From: Thuidium tamariscinum
Taxonomy: Eukaryota > Streptophyta > Bryopsida > Hypnales > Thuidiaceae
DNA: 64,000 nucleotides
Assembly: GCA_947034885.2 (NCBI GenBank)
Contig: OX344749.2
Coordinates: forward strand, 21,653,501-21,717,500
Reading direction: 5' to 3'
In this document: one piece after another, positions 23,626 to 36,569 of the stretch
Numbering within the stretch: position 1 is the stretch's first letter
Layout of the letters: every line of letters starts with the position of its first letter
The notes under the pieces: model-generated
The model's database searches: none
The model's input: only the letters and a program-made list of their open reading frames with translations
Told to the model about the DNA's origin: nothing
Made by a program: the position numbers and the translations under genes

Positions 23626-26300
23626 GGATTCCGAAACGCTACATAAAAACGGACTGTTTCTTACAAAGACCCCGGTTACCTTACTTGACCTTGCAGCTGA
23701 CTGAGGGAAAGCTTCTCTCTCATTGTACGCGGGCGACCTGTGGTACGTTCCCGTCAAAATTATATCGTTGTGCCGCCGTGCGTGGCCCTCGATCAGCATT
23801 GCATAGCACTTGGGGAAACCAATTGCAACCCAGAATGTGTAGATGGTTCAGGCACGTGCTTTTCTCTGCAACACTGTGCCAAACAGTGCTAGCATTGACA
23901 ATCAGCTGAACCTAAACGGTGCAGGTCCCAGAAAGTCACACCAATGCTGTACTTGAACGTACCAAACCTAGAAAATGAGTCGTTCTCAAGAATACGTATA
24001 AAAGAGAGAATCGTATCATTACATTAAACAGATATTTCGTAAAAATGGCGATATTCCTACGCCATTTTTCCATTCATTTCCTAAGACTGGTATGGATTTC
24101 AGACTTCAGAGTCTTGAAATCTAGGAGCAGTATACATTTTAGACTGCACGTGCGGTCTAAACCAGAGAATGCCAAGTTTGTGGCATACCGCCATTTTAAC
24201 AAAATATCCGTTATTAGTGGAAATGTTTAGCAGACATTGTGGGAGGTTGAATTCAGATCGAAGGCCCACGGCACTCAGACCAGCCACAACAGCGTGTAAA
24301 ATTGAAACAATCATCTTGCATGGGGTGACTGTTAACTTCAACACAATAGTAGAATACAGTCGCATGAAAGGCCGGGTGGATCTGCCGTAGCAGTGCTGTA
24401 ATGGCGAAAATCGGCAAGCTCGAAAACCCAAAATTTCCAGACACGAGTGAACCCAAAAACTTGGCAAGGTCCGTGATAAGTTACGTTGCCATTGGTTTCA
24501 GTCGGAAGTACACAAAGGATCCTCGGATTCTGATTTCCCCAGTGCCGCAATTCGCATCAATGCTACTTGGTCTTAATACCGGTAGGCTCATCAGAGCTAC
24601 AGTGGCAATTCCACAAAGAATAAGGACGGATGCCTTTCGCTGGGCAGGTCCCCAAATTGCCCAAAGACGACCTAAAGCATCGTAACATAAATGCTCCGGG
24701 ACATGCATCGACGTCCATTGGCTTTCCAGCAGGCAGATTCCATTTCTAAGTTTGTGCGCACCTGCAAGCAATGAATATGCTATTGCTAGCACCCATTCAA
24801 AAGCCCGCCACAGTACGACGGATTCCCTGGAACTCCCAGACACACACTCACTGACTGCACCCCAGGCCAGTGCCACTGACCCATCATCCATGTCGTTTCT
24901 ACGCACCAAAATTACAAGTTACAGCGGGTCCTCTACAGTAAAATGTCGTTTCTTCACAACAAAATTCTCCGTCATTTCATGATCGAGGCAAACTGGAGTG
25001 GCCCCCTCGCTCGGTCCCTCCAAGTCCATTCCACGGTGCAAGTAAAAAAAAAGCCCCCTATTTTGTGCTTGATGAATTTACTTTACACACCCCACCCAGA
25101 AAATTTGAGGCCTCTGATTGCAAATATGAAATCAAAATTTGTCAATTTTATCATGTGTGGAAAATTACAAAATTCCAGCGTCTTCCCAGGGGGCCGAGCG
25201 AGTGGGTCAGTACGTTCACCCCGGCCCATTTCATTGCCTGTCGCTTGAACGAGAAGAATATTCAAGTGTCGACAGTAGACATTTGTGTCCCAAACAAACA
25301 GTAATAAATAAATAAGACTAGCATGAGGATATGTTCTTCCTTAAAAAAACATTCATTTGAAATAAATTATGTAGAAAGAAACTCCAAGTCACGATCCCTG
25401 CTTCAGTAGCTCCTGCTCCCTAGGAAGTACTACCCTTCTGTGGGAAAGAAAACTAATTCAATTCAGTTAATTATCCGAAATTACGCACCACTGCATGAGA
25501 TTCCGGCACTACAAAACCGCTCTACCTGACAGATAGATTCCAGTATCCCAAATAGTGTCCGACTGGCTGCAAAAAGACGCAGTTCACTGTTCAGCGAACG
25601 ACTACTTACCGATACTGTGATATTTTCCCTCAGACCATAGTAACAAGGCCAGTAATTTGACGTCGATTTAAAAAATTTCAGCATTCTCTCGAGTGGCCGA
25701 GCGAGGGGGGCAGTTCATCCCGGCCGAAGAATATTCAAGTGTCGACATTAGACGTTGTACACTCCGGGCGGTCGTATGAAACTCACGAGACTTGACGTAT
25801 TCTTCTGTGTTTTCGACGTTAGAGTTCTTACTGCGAACAAATTGCAGAAATCGGCATCGACAGGTCTCGATCTAGCTCCGTCATCCCTGAAACTCCAAGA
25901 AGTTGCTAACTTATTAAAGGCGCTTTCACCTACGAGTATTCTTTTTAAACTTTTAGTTGGATTTGTGCCAGAACAACTCACTCATACCGGTATTGTTCAC
26001 GGACTTACTGCATAGAGTAAAAAACGTGTTCCCCGCATGGAGAGAGTACTGTACAGTCCAGTAAGTCTGTTTCCCGGCATTAACCGAACGACTTAGCATA
26101 CCACCAACTGGTTCTCCATTCCGAGTATGCAAGTGATGATTGGTGCATTCGCCACATATTGGGGTAGCTGAATGATGATGCAAAGACTTGAGAATCCTCA
26201 CAACTGAAGGTGTCCTTTGGCAATGGAATTCCATTTGTTTCAAAAAGAAAAAAATAATCCTCACCAGGCGACTGCACCTGCCTGTGATACCTTCCGAAGA
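23626..26300. other. Moderate-GC block without identified gene
   Basis: Composition differs sharply from the AT-rich flanks. Open frames up to 142 codons occur on both strands around 24.1-24.9 kb, but none shows a domain I recognise. A ~70 bp segment (GAGTGGCCGAGCGAGGGG...AAGAATATTCAAGTGTCGAC) occurs twice, near 25,190-25,285 and 25,687-25,757. Part of it occurs inverted near 25,003-25,025. A stretch at about 25,070-25,170 matches in reverse the dispersed repeat at 34.8-35.3 kb. Confidence 0.4.
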
Positions 26301-26992
26301 CCAAATACCCTTTTATATATTGTAATGCCTCTATTCATGAGTGCCTAAAGTGATGCTTTTCAATCACCTACTACATGTCCTTGGATAATTAATAATTTCT
26401 TCATATGGCATTCAAAAATTGTTTAAGAAGAAAATCAATAAATTTTAAACTTCCAAGAAGATTCAATAGAAAAATAAGCAATTTGAAAACATGCATATTT
26501 TTCAATCGCTTGTAGGGATGCAATTAGGTGTAATTACTTAAGAGATAAGTTAAGAGTGAATTTTGGTGAATCCAAATTAGAATTTACACAAAATTAATAT
26601 AAAAACAAGCCTCTGTACTTGTTACCTCAATCCACATTAAAATATCATATATGTTTCAAAATTTTGTCCCCCTTTCACAATCCTCTGAGATAAATGTTTG
26701 ATGTTCAATGTTACTAATTGTTTAGGTCACCTTCTTTAAGAATACCTCACTATGTTATACAAAAGACAAAATTTTGATATGCTAAAGTATATGTTATTGA
26801 TGAATAGCTAGAAATACTAAATACTCTCTTTGTCCCTAATTGATAGATCATATTGAATGTCATGTTTTCTAGTAGTTGCTTTGTGAAGGTCATATACACA
26901 CTTCCTTGTGGCTAATTTTAGTTCTAGTTAGGTGCAATGAATATATGCAATATTCTTCATTGAATGTACTAATACAAAATTTAGAAACTTTG
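26301..26992. other. AT-rich non-coding spacer
   Basis: No gene or terminus is recognised. Confidence 0.4.
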
Positions 26993-27106
26993 TAAGGGGT
27001 GTTTCACACTATGGCCATCCAAGTTGAGAGGCTGTCGATTCCACCAATCAGATTTGAGAAAACCATGGCCTCTGAACTTGGATGGCCATAGTGTGAAACA
27101 CCTTAG
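26993..27106. mobile_element. GGGTGTTTCAC MITE, copy 1
   Basis: A 106 bp hairpin (26,997-27,102). The left arm GGGTGTTTCACACTATGGCC and the right arm's inverted GGTGTTTCACACTATGGCC pair closely and extend through CATCCAAGTT. Flanks are TAAG and TTAG, a 4-bp duplication with one change. Homologous copies are at 58,871-59,008 and 55,544-55,702. Confidence 0.7.
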
Positions 27107-29517
27107 TTATGTTTTTCACAAGAGGTTCAATGAAATTGACATGAAAATAATTGGACAATATTTTACACCATCATTCAGGGCAGCAGGGAGCGAACATTAT
27201 TTGTTTCACATTATAGTTTTCAAAATCCTCTACTTCCTACTCGCAACAAATATACAGAGGTTCGACGGTAGAATGCCAAGGGACCTTGCAAAGCTTTGCC
27301 AAAAAGTGTTGACGTCGGTGATGCACACATGGGCGGATGCAAGCGCAGCCCGACCCAGCTTGATGGATCGGTGATTAGTAGTAAGCGGCGTATCGAGCCC
27401 TGCTTACACTTACAATTTTAAGATAAGCGCCACTTAATATCATAAAGTGGACACCAACAATTTCTATTTACTAGGAACAGGTACACCGTAAACTTACCAA
27501 ACAATGTCGAAAAATATACCCAAAAGAACCGGTGACTGCTTAACGGTATGATTTAAATTTCCAAAGTAGTAGAATAATTTAGTCCAGAAACCGGTGTACA
27601 AATAGAGTTCTCCGAGCTTCTTACAAGAGTTGGGAAAGCCTCGCCACTTCTCTATTGCAATGAAAAAGCGTAGGACTACGACATGAACCCCGAAGCCTGA
27701 ACCGCCCGGTGGCCCAGCCCCAGTTGTAAACTCTCCTGACTAACTTACGCAAGTATAATGTGAAGGGAAAGGAAGGGAAAATGCAAAAGATGACAAACAC
27801 TACAAAGTTCTACTCCGTATAAAACTAGGCCGGTTCCGATAGAAGCTCCACTCCGGACTGACATGGTCTGCTGAGCACTGCACAGCACTGCCAAAGAAAA
27901 TTAGTTACTCAAGAATGTTTCTGACAGAATCGCCGACAGGATTAAGTGCTGAGCCGGCGAGATGGGCCCCGCCATAGACCTGGGCTCAGGGTAGGGTCAA
28001 GCCGTCTCGGGAGTAATAAAGACTTCGCCGCAAGAAGATTCTCTAGCTGGACCTCCTTCTCAAACCCCTGGAAGTCTTCAGCAGTGCCATATAATTTCAC
28101 TTCTTTTTCAAGAGGCAAAATGAACCGACATTACAGTACCTCGTCCAGTGTCTTTCTGCTCCAGTTTCAAATCTTGAAACGGCATGTGGACATCAAGTTG
28201 AACAGAATTATCCCAGTAAAGATGGCAAGAAAAGTCGCCACAAGGCACTTTGGAAATTTTTACGTATGAAGTATTGATACTCACTTTACCGTACATAATA
28301 TTAAAATAGTGCGGTGTTCGCACTAATGTAGTCTGCTGTGACATTGGTGAATAAGGTAAAACGTTTCTGTAGTGAACGCATGGGACTGCTAGCACCAGGC
28401 TCTAAAAAAACCTCACTTGGCCTCTTATAATATTTCAAAAGCAAGGAAGCGCGTATATGGCAGATCGAAATAGCTAAACAAGTCAAAGTCTACGAACTAT
28501 TCACTGCTATTAAAAAGCAAAAATTCACAGGGAGAACATCAAAGTCTCCTCACCCGGGCCGACAGACGCGGTACACTCCATTTCGACACTAAACCAAGCG
28601 CCGTACAATGCCGAGCGTGTAGAGCTCAATAAGTCACAAGATTTCCTGTGTAGGGAACACGAGTCTCACGACGACATGGCAATGCAGCATGAGATGAAAA
28701 TCATTCCGGCATTTACTGAGGGCCAACATTACCGTTGACAAGGGCTCCCAAACTTGTACAACTGGGACCTCCAGAGAAAATTTAGTACTACCAGAACCTT
28801 ATTAAACGAACTCGAGGATGATGAAAAAACCTTGGAACGATCTAGTTCCAAAACCATCCTCTACCTGTCTGTATAACAAAGGATTTTTTCATTCTTACTG
28901 CGTCCACCATTGTCGATGTATGACACTAATGTTTCCATTAGCACGATTTCAGTGGGGTTCACAATAGTACCCTCATGGCGCACGCTACTCCGGACGCCAT
29001 TTCAGCAAGACAAACAAATATGCAAAGAGTCCTGTAAAAGGTCGAATTGACACATTAAACTAACTGTCGGTAACCTGAGATAATGAAGGTCACAGTAGGC
29101 GTTGGGCTTGATGCAGGGTGTGATAAAATTATTTTAAAACATCTGAAAACGACCTGCACAGATTTCATCAATGCGTGCACAAGTAGAAGGGTGGTAATAA
29201 CTAAAATGCTCAACTGTGGATGTAGAGGGTAGTGGACAAAATGCTACGGGAATGCTGACAGCAATTCCAGTCGAAGTCGGGAGATTCACGGATTATACCC
29301 TTTTGGAACCGACACCGGTGCCACTAGGAGACCTGCACCTTGCTAAACTTGTGACGCTCGACAGACTTGCAGACAGAAAGCAAGCTTGTCAAGAAACCGA
29401 GGGTTACAAACAAACACGAAACCCACGAATTAGAAAATACCACGACACAAAGCAGAACAAATCAGCTTCCAACACCGCAAAATTCAATCCAGGAAGTCAG
29501 GGACGTGTAAGGTAAGG
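27107..29517. other. Moderate-GC unique-looking stretch
   Basis: No gene is recognised. Open frames are short (the longest are about 116 codons) and lack domains. There is no repeat shared with other parts of the window. If the signals at 29.6-30.2 kb mark a real gene, part of this stretch would be its upstream region. Confidence 0.4.
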
Positions 29518-29602
29518 ATGTGATATTGGCGCGGCTCAATCTGATGGCGACGCCAGGCAACCAGGCATAGCTATCTGATTGAGCGCCACCAACATCACAT
29601 AC
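29518..29602. promoter_or_regulatory. Imperfect palindrome with E2F-like TTGGCGC
   Basis: An ~85 bp imperfect inverted repeat. The left arm GATGTGATATTGGCGCGGCT and the right arm (read inward) ATGTGATGTTGGTGGCGCTC pair along most of their length, followed by CAATCTGAT / CAATCAGAT. It contains TTGGCGC, which resembles an E2F site. It lies about 310 bp upstream of the ATG at 29,913. A tiny MITE remnant is an alternative. Confidence 0.3.
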
Positions 29603-29639
29603 CTCAAGAAAATTTCCCTTTCCCCAGTTAGAGCCAACC

Positions 29640-30226
29640 AATCTCCGCCGCTCCAGCACTGTCATTCTCCAAACCTAATGCACCAACACGCATTCCCACC
29701 CGAAGTCCATCCGTAGCCCTCCCCTCCGCGGATGCCAGTATACAATGCCACCCAACATCACCCACTCTCTAGTTCTCCCCAAAACCCCTACCACCACCTG
29801 ACCCCAGCAACACGAGAACCACGCAACCACCACCACGTTCGCCCAAATTCACCCACCCTCACCGCCAGCCCACACCAGACAGCCCACCATCAACGCGGCG
29901 GCGGATTCATCGATGTCGGAAGGAAGTGGGGTAAAAAATTTCTTCCGGAGTGCAGAGGATATGACTGACGATCTCCGAGGGCGGGCCTTATAGTGCCAGG
30001 GCGAGGAGGAAGGGGGCGAAATTCAATGCTCGCAGAGTCTGCACACACGAGTGACGAAGCGCAGTTGCAGGCAGCGTCGACATTCGCCATGAAGGCGAAG
30101 AACGGCCCGTCGTGGAGAAAAGCTGCCATTAAGGCCCCCGAGGGGGCTGCCTGTCTAGAAAAGCTACTAATCAGGGCAGCTAGAGTAGCAGCAAGCGAGG
30201 AGAGCGGACGCAGCGCCCAAGAATGA
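29640..30226 (+). other. Possible gene 5' end: leader plus first exon
   Basis: From about 29,640 to 29,912 the plus strand is C/A-rich and T/G-poor (many CCACC and CACCC), like a plant 5' leader. It ends at GCGGCGGCGGATTCATCG followed by ATG 29,913. That frame codes 26 residues (starting MSEGSGVKNFF) and stops at 29,991. A different frame is open from 29,969 to 30,226 and is Ala/Lys/Glu-rich. A GGGTAAAA donor-like site lies near 29,930. The downstream sequence is T/G-rich like an intron. The product is not recognised; a gene is inferred only from composition and signal order. Confidence 0.3.
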
Positions 30227-32000
30227 TACGGGGAAGCCCAGCCAGCCGCCTCCTTTGGGAAGGAGGCTAAAATAAGCGGAGACCCTCCATGCACATCATG
30301 GGAGTCGGGCTCGGGTGGGGAAAGGCCATTGGGGCGACCGATTGCGGCACCCCCGCGGCTCTGGCAAGGCCGGGGGCCCGCGGCCGCACTGCGCTTGTCT
30401 TCCCCAGCTTGCGTATTTATGGGCTGGAGGCGGCCCTCATCCCCCTGGATGAATGAACCACACCCCAAATGAATGAATACACTATCTTCGAGAGTCAGTC
30501 GCAGTGAATAACGGATGATCGACTGTATCACACTCTGCGAGACGGATGGAAAGGTGGTTGAATCAGCTAGGCTCTGAATGGATGGACGGACGGACGGGTT
30601 AATGAATCATGCCTTGGATGGATGGATGAACCATGATTTGGACGGATTGTTGGATGAATCCCTCTCTCGCCAGTCAATGAAGGAATCATGATGCTCTGGA
30701 TGATTGGGGGACTGAACTGAAGCACTCCATGCAGGCAGGCAGGCAGCTTCAGTTTGAGTTGTTGTGAAGGACTGTGCCCTGCTTTCATCCCCCTCTGGGT
30801 TTCAGGTAATCCTCTGCTTTCCTAACTCTTTGGGGGCTGTTTTACTGCCTTGATCAGGGGTCTGGGAATAGTAGTAATGGCCCCGCGCAATCTGGTCTTG
30901 GTAGATATGGCAGAATGAGTGTTGCACACTTGAATTGATGTTTGACCCCATGCAATCTTCTAACTGAACCACCTGCAACTTTTGGTCTGGGGCAAAAGAA
31001 TGGGCTTGCAGGAGTTTTTGGGTTCCTTTGTTTTTTTGAAACAAATGAAACGGAATTCTGTTGTCAGAGGGAACAAAAACACTGGCTTGCAGTATTGGGA
31101 ATTCATGGAATTGGATTCGGGGTGCAGGAGGGGGGAGGGGAGGGGAAGGGAATTCAGGTGACTAGTCAATCAGGGGGCTCAGAATAGGTGAAATCAGTTG
31201 GAAATCCCGTAAGTTATTAGATGAGTACCTGTATTGTCCAAGGCAAATCTGGAGTCTGGATTTCTCCCAGCAGCTTCTGTGCCTATCTACTTGCTGGTAG
31301 AAAAGTCCAAATAAATCCAAGTAAATGAATGGAAAAGGCTGGGGTTGTCAAAGTGTGAAGAATTCATTAGTGATTTCTGTCTCCTTTTCCCTTGGTAGAG
31401 ATTGGCATCCCATTCCCATATGGGCAAGCATTTTGGGTGCAGGTAATGGGGAGGAATTTCAAGCATCCAATTCTGTTGGATGGGTAAGTTAATTGATGCA
31501 GTGACGGACCATGCAATCTGCCATCTGCAATGCCAAATCTGGACAAAGCAGGTATGACAGTTGCTTGCGCAGAATGCATATTTTTACACTTTTATGGTTC
31601 CATGCAATCTTCTGGTTCAGAGCCTCTGGCCTCTGGAACCCTCCTTCTGTACAGTGCAGTACATCTTCTCCTTAAGCTCAACAGACAGTGGGTGGTTACT
31701 CCCCTGGCTGGCCCATTCAGTTGAAGGGCTGTTGCTTGTAAGGTAACATCTGCGTGAAACAGGTGTGCTTCAAATGCCAAAGTGGGAAATCAGATGGACA
31801 ATGCCAAAGTGCCAGCACTCACTCTGTGGGCAAGGGGGGCACAGCATGGGAACAAGAAATAGCCTACTGCAACGTAGCTGACCCAGGTTTCTGATCTCTC
31901 ACACACCCATTTCCTGAGTCTAGGTTGTTCTATTTCCAAGCGCAGGTGGTGGGAGTAACAAGTTCATCATGATGAGTTAAGAGCAGTTGATTTCCTCTCG
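30227..32000. other. GC-moderate, intron-like stretch with GGAT microsatellite
   Basis: T/G-rich sequence with several CAG/GTA-type junctions (for example TTTCAGGTAATC near 30,805 and GTGCAGGTAATG near 31,440). A degenerate GGAT/GGAC microsatellite runs from 30,565 to 30,700. The phrase CCATGCAATCT recurs near 30,950, 31,508 and 31,600. No exon could be confirmed. Confidence 0.35.
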
Positions 32001-33640
32001 ATTTCCTGAGTACCCTATGGTCATATTTTAACATATCTATGTATCAAAACTAGGTTTCACATAATCTTGCCAAAAAGTACTTTATAGTATTGTTTGGGGG
32101 CAAAAAAATGAAAAAAAAAATTCAAAGCTGCATAAACCGTATTTCCCTACAAGGACAAACATTTGCTCCCCCATCAAATTCTGCCAGGTCCTGTACTGAT
32201 TTCCTTAAGTGGTCAGAAATGGGTAGTAAGCTTTTTAGTTGGCAATACTGCATCCCGGGGCCTAGTCTAGTGAAGTAAAGTCATCATTCCCCTTGTAAGT
32301 TATTATTAACTTACAGCGCAGGTGGTACCATTGCCCTTGACTCGCAGAGCCCGATTGTTTGTCAGATGTTGTCAACCGATGTGGTCTTTTAGTCATTTCC
32401 TATGCCATGTTCAGAGTTCGAATTTTTCATCACACGCCGTCAAAGTACTTGCCAGCAATGATGGTGCATGCCTTTGGTAGGTGAAAATTGGCTTTGGGCC
32501 AGGAACACCTCTGGAATACTGTATGTGCTTCAGAGCATCTGTATGGCCCTGTACCCTAGTTTCACATGTGAAGGTAGACAAGCCTTTTAACACCCAGATT
32601 TGCAATCTTTACACTGGGGCCAACTCCAAGAGGGGCAAATTATTTTCAAAGATGAGTGAGATGAGTGCTTGTTTCATGAATCTAACCCAAATGGAATTCT
32701 AATTTTCCAATTAAAATTCTAATTTATGTGAATTTTTGAAGTATTTGCCCTAAAATTACAAAGTCAGTCATAGAAGAAAGTCATAAATGTCCCATGAACA
32801 ACCCATTCCATATATCTAATGGCACTTAAATACTCTCTAATAAAAGATTGACTTGAAACCCCATTTTGACATTGGTGTGGTAATATTCTCAAAAAATGAA
32901 CAGACTTGTAAATTTGGGGATAGATTTGAATGTTTTTATGGTCCAAATAAGGACCAAAATAAGGGGCCAAAGTTGACAGTTCACTCAAATGGATTAGTGT
33001 TTTACCTCATGTATATATCCTCTAAAGGCTAAAGGGTAGAAATTATGAAAAATTGTCACTTTTTAGGATAGTGAGAATTGCTACTTTTTAGGGCAATGGA
33101 AAAAATGTAAATTGTTAGATTGAAACATTGACATTGTAAGAGAAAATGTCAATTTTAGAGACAAATACAAATCATTTCTAATAGGGGTAAACAAGTCATT
33201 CTCTCATTTGTTGTTAAGCTTCTTAGAAAGGATACATGTTGTTTTTTTGTCATTGGTTTAGAAAAAGAGATGTTTGTAGGTGACTATCTCCCCCCCCCCC
33301 ATTTGTATTTGTGTGACATCAATTTGGCTTACAAACAATATATGATATTTGAAATTTCTTTGCCATATCCATATTTCAATATCTATAATTTTATATTTGC
33401 ATTTCTATATCCATGTGTTTGTATGTGTATTCAATATCCTATAGCACAATGGTCAATATCATTTTTCACAAAGGCAATTAATAGCAATGGCTTACATTTT
33501 CAATTAGAGATTAGTGTCATTGGACAGGGGTGAAAATTTTGTTATAATTGAATCAACAACTTTGGAATTTTTCTAAAATGGATAGGGGAAAAATATTGAA
33601 TCAAAGAAGAAATGTTCATGTCTTTTCATCTCATTGTCAT
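32001..33640. other. AT-rich non-coding stretch
   Basis: No gene is recognised. An 11-base C run is at 33,290-33,300 and degenerate TATCCATAT-type repeats lie near 33,360-33,430. Confidence 0.4.
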
Positions 33641-33980
33641 AGTCATATAAGAGGATTTTTGGGCCCCAGAAGACCCTTTTAGAGTCGTTCCCTAAAATTA
33701 TTCCCATTGTTGTAGACCAACCCTTGTTGGTCGGAATTTCGGAATTTTGGGAAAAAAATTAAAATTTTCTTTTCTATAAATTTCAAAATGTATTAGAAAG
33801 AAAAAAATGATTAAAAAAATATTTAAAAATATTAATTAATTAATTCTTAATATCTAATGTAGCAATCGCCCAACCACATCAACATATTGATGTGGCAACA
33901 TTCATAGTGTTCCTACGACATTTCCAGTGTTTGGGAATTCATAGTCTTCTAAAACAAACAAAAATCCTCTTATATTGTCA
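33641..33980. mobile_element. TTAGAG-family MITE
   Basis: Ends are inverted: CATATAAGAGGATTTTTG on the left and, read inward from the right, CAATATAAGAGGATTTTTG. The interior contains the family's GTTCCCTAAAATTATTCCC / CCAACCCTTG block and the GATGTGGCAACATTC motif shared with 18.3-18.8 kb and 55.1-55.4 kb. It is about 340 bp and non-coding. Confidence 0.55.
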
Positions 33981-34659
33981 TTTTAGGTTTCTACAAACTT
34001 TAAATTCCCTTGACTTCAATTTTCGCACTATAAAGTTCTAAACAATGTCTTTAATTGTAAAAAATCTAATTGAAAATTTAGGGCAAAAATATCATTGAAA
34101 TAAATATATCTGCATTCATTAATATATAATCAAGTAGAATTAGGTACAAGATGAAAGTGAAAATTACATAAAAATAGTTTCAACCCCTAAAAATCTGTAA
34201 CTATGTTTTCACCAAAAAGCTTTTCAAAGTGCCATTTCTAATATAAATACATAATTTTAGGAAAAAGATATTTTTGACATTTAGTGTGCAAAGATGTGGA
34301 AAAGAATTCAAAAATTTCCACCATCTAGATTGCCAATGGATACATTGAAGGCAATTATGGGTTGTTTATAGGACATTTATGGCTCCACTCTATGGTAGCA
34401 TGATTTGAAAGTTTAGGATAGACCACTTCAAAAACTCCTTGAAAATCCAATTTTAATTGGAAAATTCTAATTCTAATAGGGTTTGATATGTGAAACAAGT
34501 AAATACATCTAGAACATATATATATATATTAGAATTGGCCACAAGACATTTCAAATTGTAAATCTAAGTAGTAAAATAGGAGGCTCGAAATCCAACCAGG
34601 CATTTAAAAGCAAATATGACTCAAAGGTACATTTTACTTTCTTTAATATACCAAATTTG
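33981..34659. other. AT-rich spacer, partly family 1-like
   Basis: A segment near 34,195-34,330 (ACTATGTTTTCACCAAAAAG...) matches the left part of family 1 TTAA elements, so a truncated copy is likely. No gene is recognised. Confidence 0.35.
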
Positions 34660-35290
34660 CACACCTTAGGAGGTGGTTGCTTTTGATGACCACATATGAT
34701 GACTTTTCAAAAACTTATAACAAATTTCACTAAGCTACAGAAAATATGAAACAACTTGGATTAGATGCCTATTCCACTTATCTTCACTTGGGGTAAAAGT
34801 TTGCAAACTTTATTTTTTTCAAATTCTGAATTCATATTTGGAATCAGGGACCCCAAATTAGTGAGGGGAGGGCAAGAACATACCCAAAAACATGGCACAA
34901 AACTAGAAAGTTTTTTCACTTTTACCCCAAGTAACTCGATTTTTACCCCACTGGACCCACTGGACTCACTTTGTGGGACAAAGTTAGCATCCTGCATCTA
35001 GAACCCAATTTTTTTAAATAATTTTGACACGTGACATTAAATCAGTCCCATGAAGTCCACAGGGGTAAACACTGAAATTTTTAATTTTTTGCATAATTTT
35101 ATTTTTTTAAATTTTGAGTTCATATTTGACATCAGAGACCCCGAATTAAATTTAGAGGAGGATAAACACAACCAAAAAACCCAACAAAAACATAAACCCC
35201 AAACCTCTATCAACCCCTAGTAAAATGAGATTTGCCCCACTGGAGCTACTTCATGGGACCAATTTAATGTCTTGCAATTTTGACACACAT
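34660..35290. repeat. Dispersed repeat with internal direct duplication
   Basis: Two diverged direct copies (about 34,790-34,995 and 35,085-35,290) share TTCATATTTG(G/A)(A/C)ATCAG(G/A)GACCCC, then GAGG, AAAA-rich, CCCCACTGGA and (T/A)GGGAC(A/C)AA. The left part (34,665-34,790) matches 57,890-58,000 (TTAGATGCCTATT). A reverse fragment lies near 25,070-25,170. Non-coding. Confidence 0.45.
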
Positions 35291-36153
35291 GAAAAAACCC
35301 ATTTTGGTGAACATGCAGTATTGCAGTACTGTAATTTGCAAGCATAGATTTTGTTGTCAGTTCTCAAGGCCTATCTTACAGGGAGGGTTGTTAAATTACC
35401 AGTGAGCAATATTTACTTCTGCAATTCCCAGACTCAGTCCCACAATCCTGCTGCCCAGTTTTCAACCAGCATTCATCTGTGTCATTTCCATCTTACATCT
35501 ACATCTTACTGCAGGCAGTCGCTGCAACAGACTGAGGGCTTAATCCACGTGTGAATTTTAACTTCCAGAATGAAGTACTTCACCTGACTGTTAGCTTACT
35601 CAGTGATTTGGAGTGCGTTAGTTGACAGTTTTTTCTGAATGACGAAAATGGCAGTGGCCAATTCATGATGAAGTTTGCCTGTGTCTGAGGGCCGGACGGT
35701 ACAACTGAAGAGAGGAAAAGCAACTCTCAGTTATTTCACTCCCGTGCAGGTTTCCTATTTTAGGCAACTGGAGCAGCTGGGCTGGGTCACTCACTCATGC
35801 ATAATTCGACACTCAGCAGAGACGGAGGCACTCATGCATGGGTGTGGCAGAGGCAAAGATCACAGCCTGCACTTGCGAATGCAGACAAGTTCATGATTCT
35901 ACTTACAAGCAGTTCAACAGTCTACAACTGAAGGTAATCCCGAACTGACCAGTCTACCATGTATGGTCAACCTGAAATTTCAGGCTCATTTCTGTGCGGG
36001 TAGTTAAATTCCTTTGACCGTTGTAATTTTGGGGGGCAATTTCAAGGGTTAACTGTTGAAAATTTTCATTTTTCACTGAAAAAAGTATATATTTAATTAT
36101 TGAGAGGTCTTCATAGGCATATATGTATCATAAGTACAGAGTTTCATGTATTC
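35291..36153. other. Moderate-GC unique-looking stretch
   Basis: No gene or repeat is recognised. Confidence 0.35.
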
Positions 36154-36569
36154 TAAGAACATCCCTACACCAATACAACCATTGGCGCAAACTAGGCATT
36201 TGGCAAGGCCTAGCCAAGTTTATTACCTCACAGCACACAAAATAAGGCTCAACAAATGGCTTGGCTACATACAAATTGCCGGAGCAAATAGGGAAATGGA
36301 GTGGGCCCGGCTTGGCTCAGTATGTGCTTTTGCACGGCTTCCAAGGTTCAATTGACACATAGGAGGGCTTTCTCATGATGACAACAAGCAAAAAGACCCA
36401 GCCACTTCATCCATACATCATGTTTCTCCTAAGAGGACGTGTTGGTCTCCCCTCCCATCTCTTTTGATGTGTCGAGCTGTGGGGCAACCTTCCTTCACAT
36501 TACCTGGCCACCTCCATTTTCAAACCCTGGCCTAGTTAGCATCCCCTCTTAGGCATGGGGATGCTCTAA
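36154..36569. mobile_element. Tourist-like MITE, TSD TAA
   Basis: The element is 36,157-36,566. The left end is GAACATCCCTA and the right end, read inward, is GAGCATCCCCATGCC. TAA is duplicated directly at both sides. The 3-bp TAA target fits PIF/Harbinger-mobilised MITEs. The second copy is at 59,072-59,458. Its interior is GC-richer (GGCCCGGCTTGGC), unlike its surroundings. Confidence 0.55.

Noticed and set aside
24481..24909. 142-codon minus-strand open frame with hydrophobic stretches and an acceptor-like TTGCTTGCAG
   Set aside because: No recognisable domain. Competing frames of similar length overlap it on both strands, and no flanking exon could be joined. Kept only as part of the block description.
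29890..30531. 213-codon minus-strand open frame, the second longest in the window
   Set aside because: It is antisense to the better-supported leader and ATG, Pro/Arg/Ala-rich as GC-rich antisense frames often are, and has no domain.
33270..33533. 87-codon frame with a hydrophobic stretch
   Set aside because: It arises from TAT/TTT-rich low-complexity repeats and runs over a C homopolymer; not gene-like.
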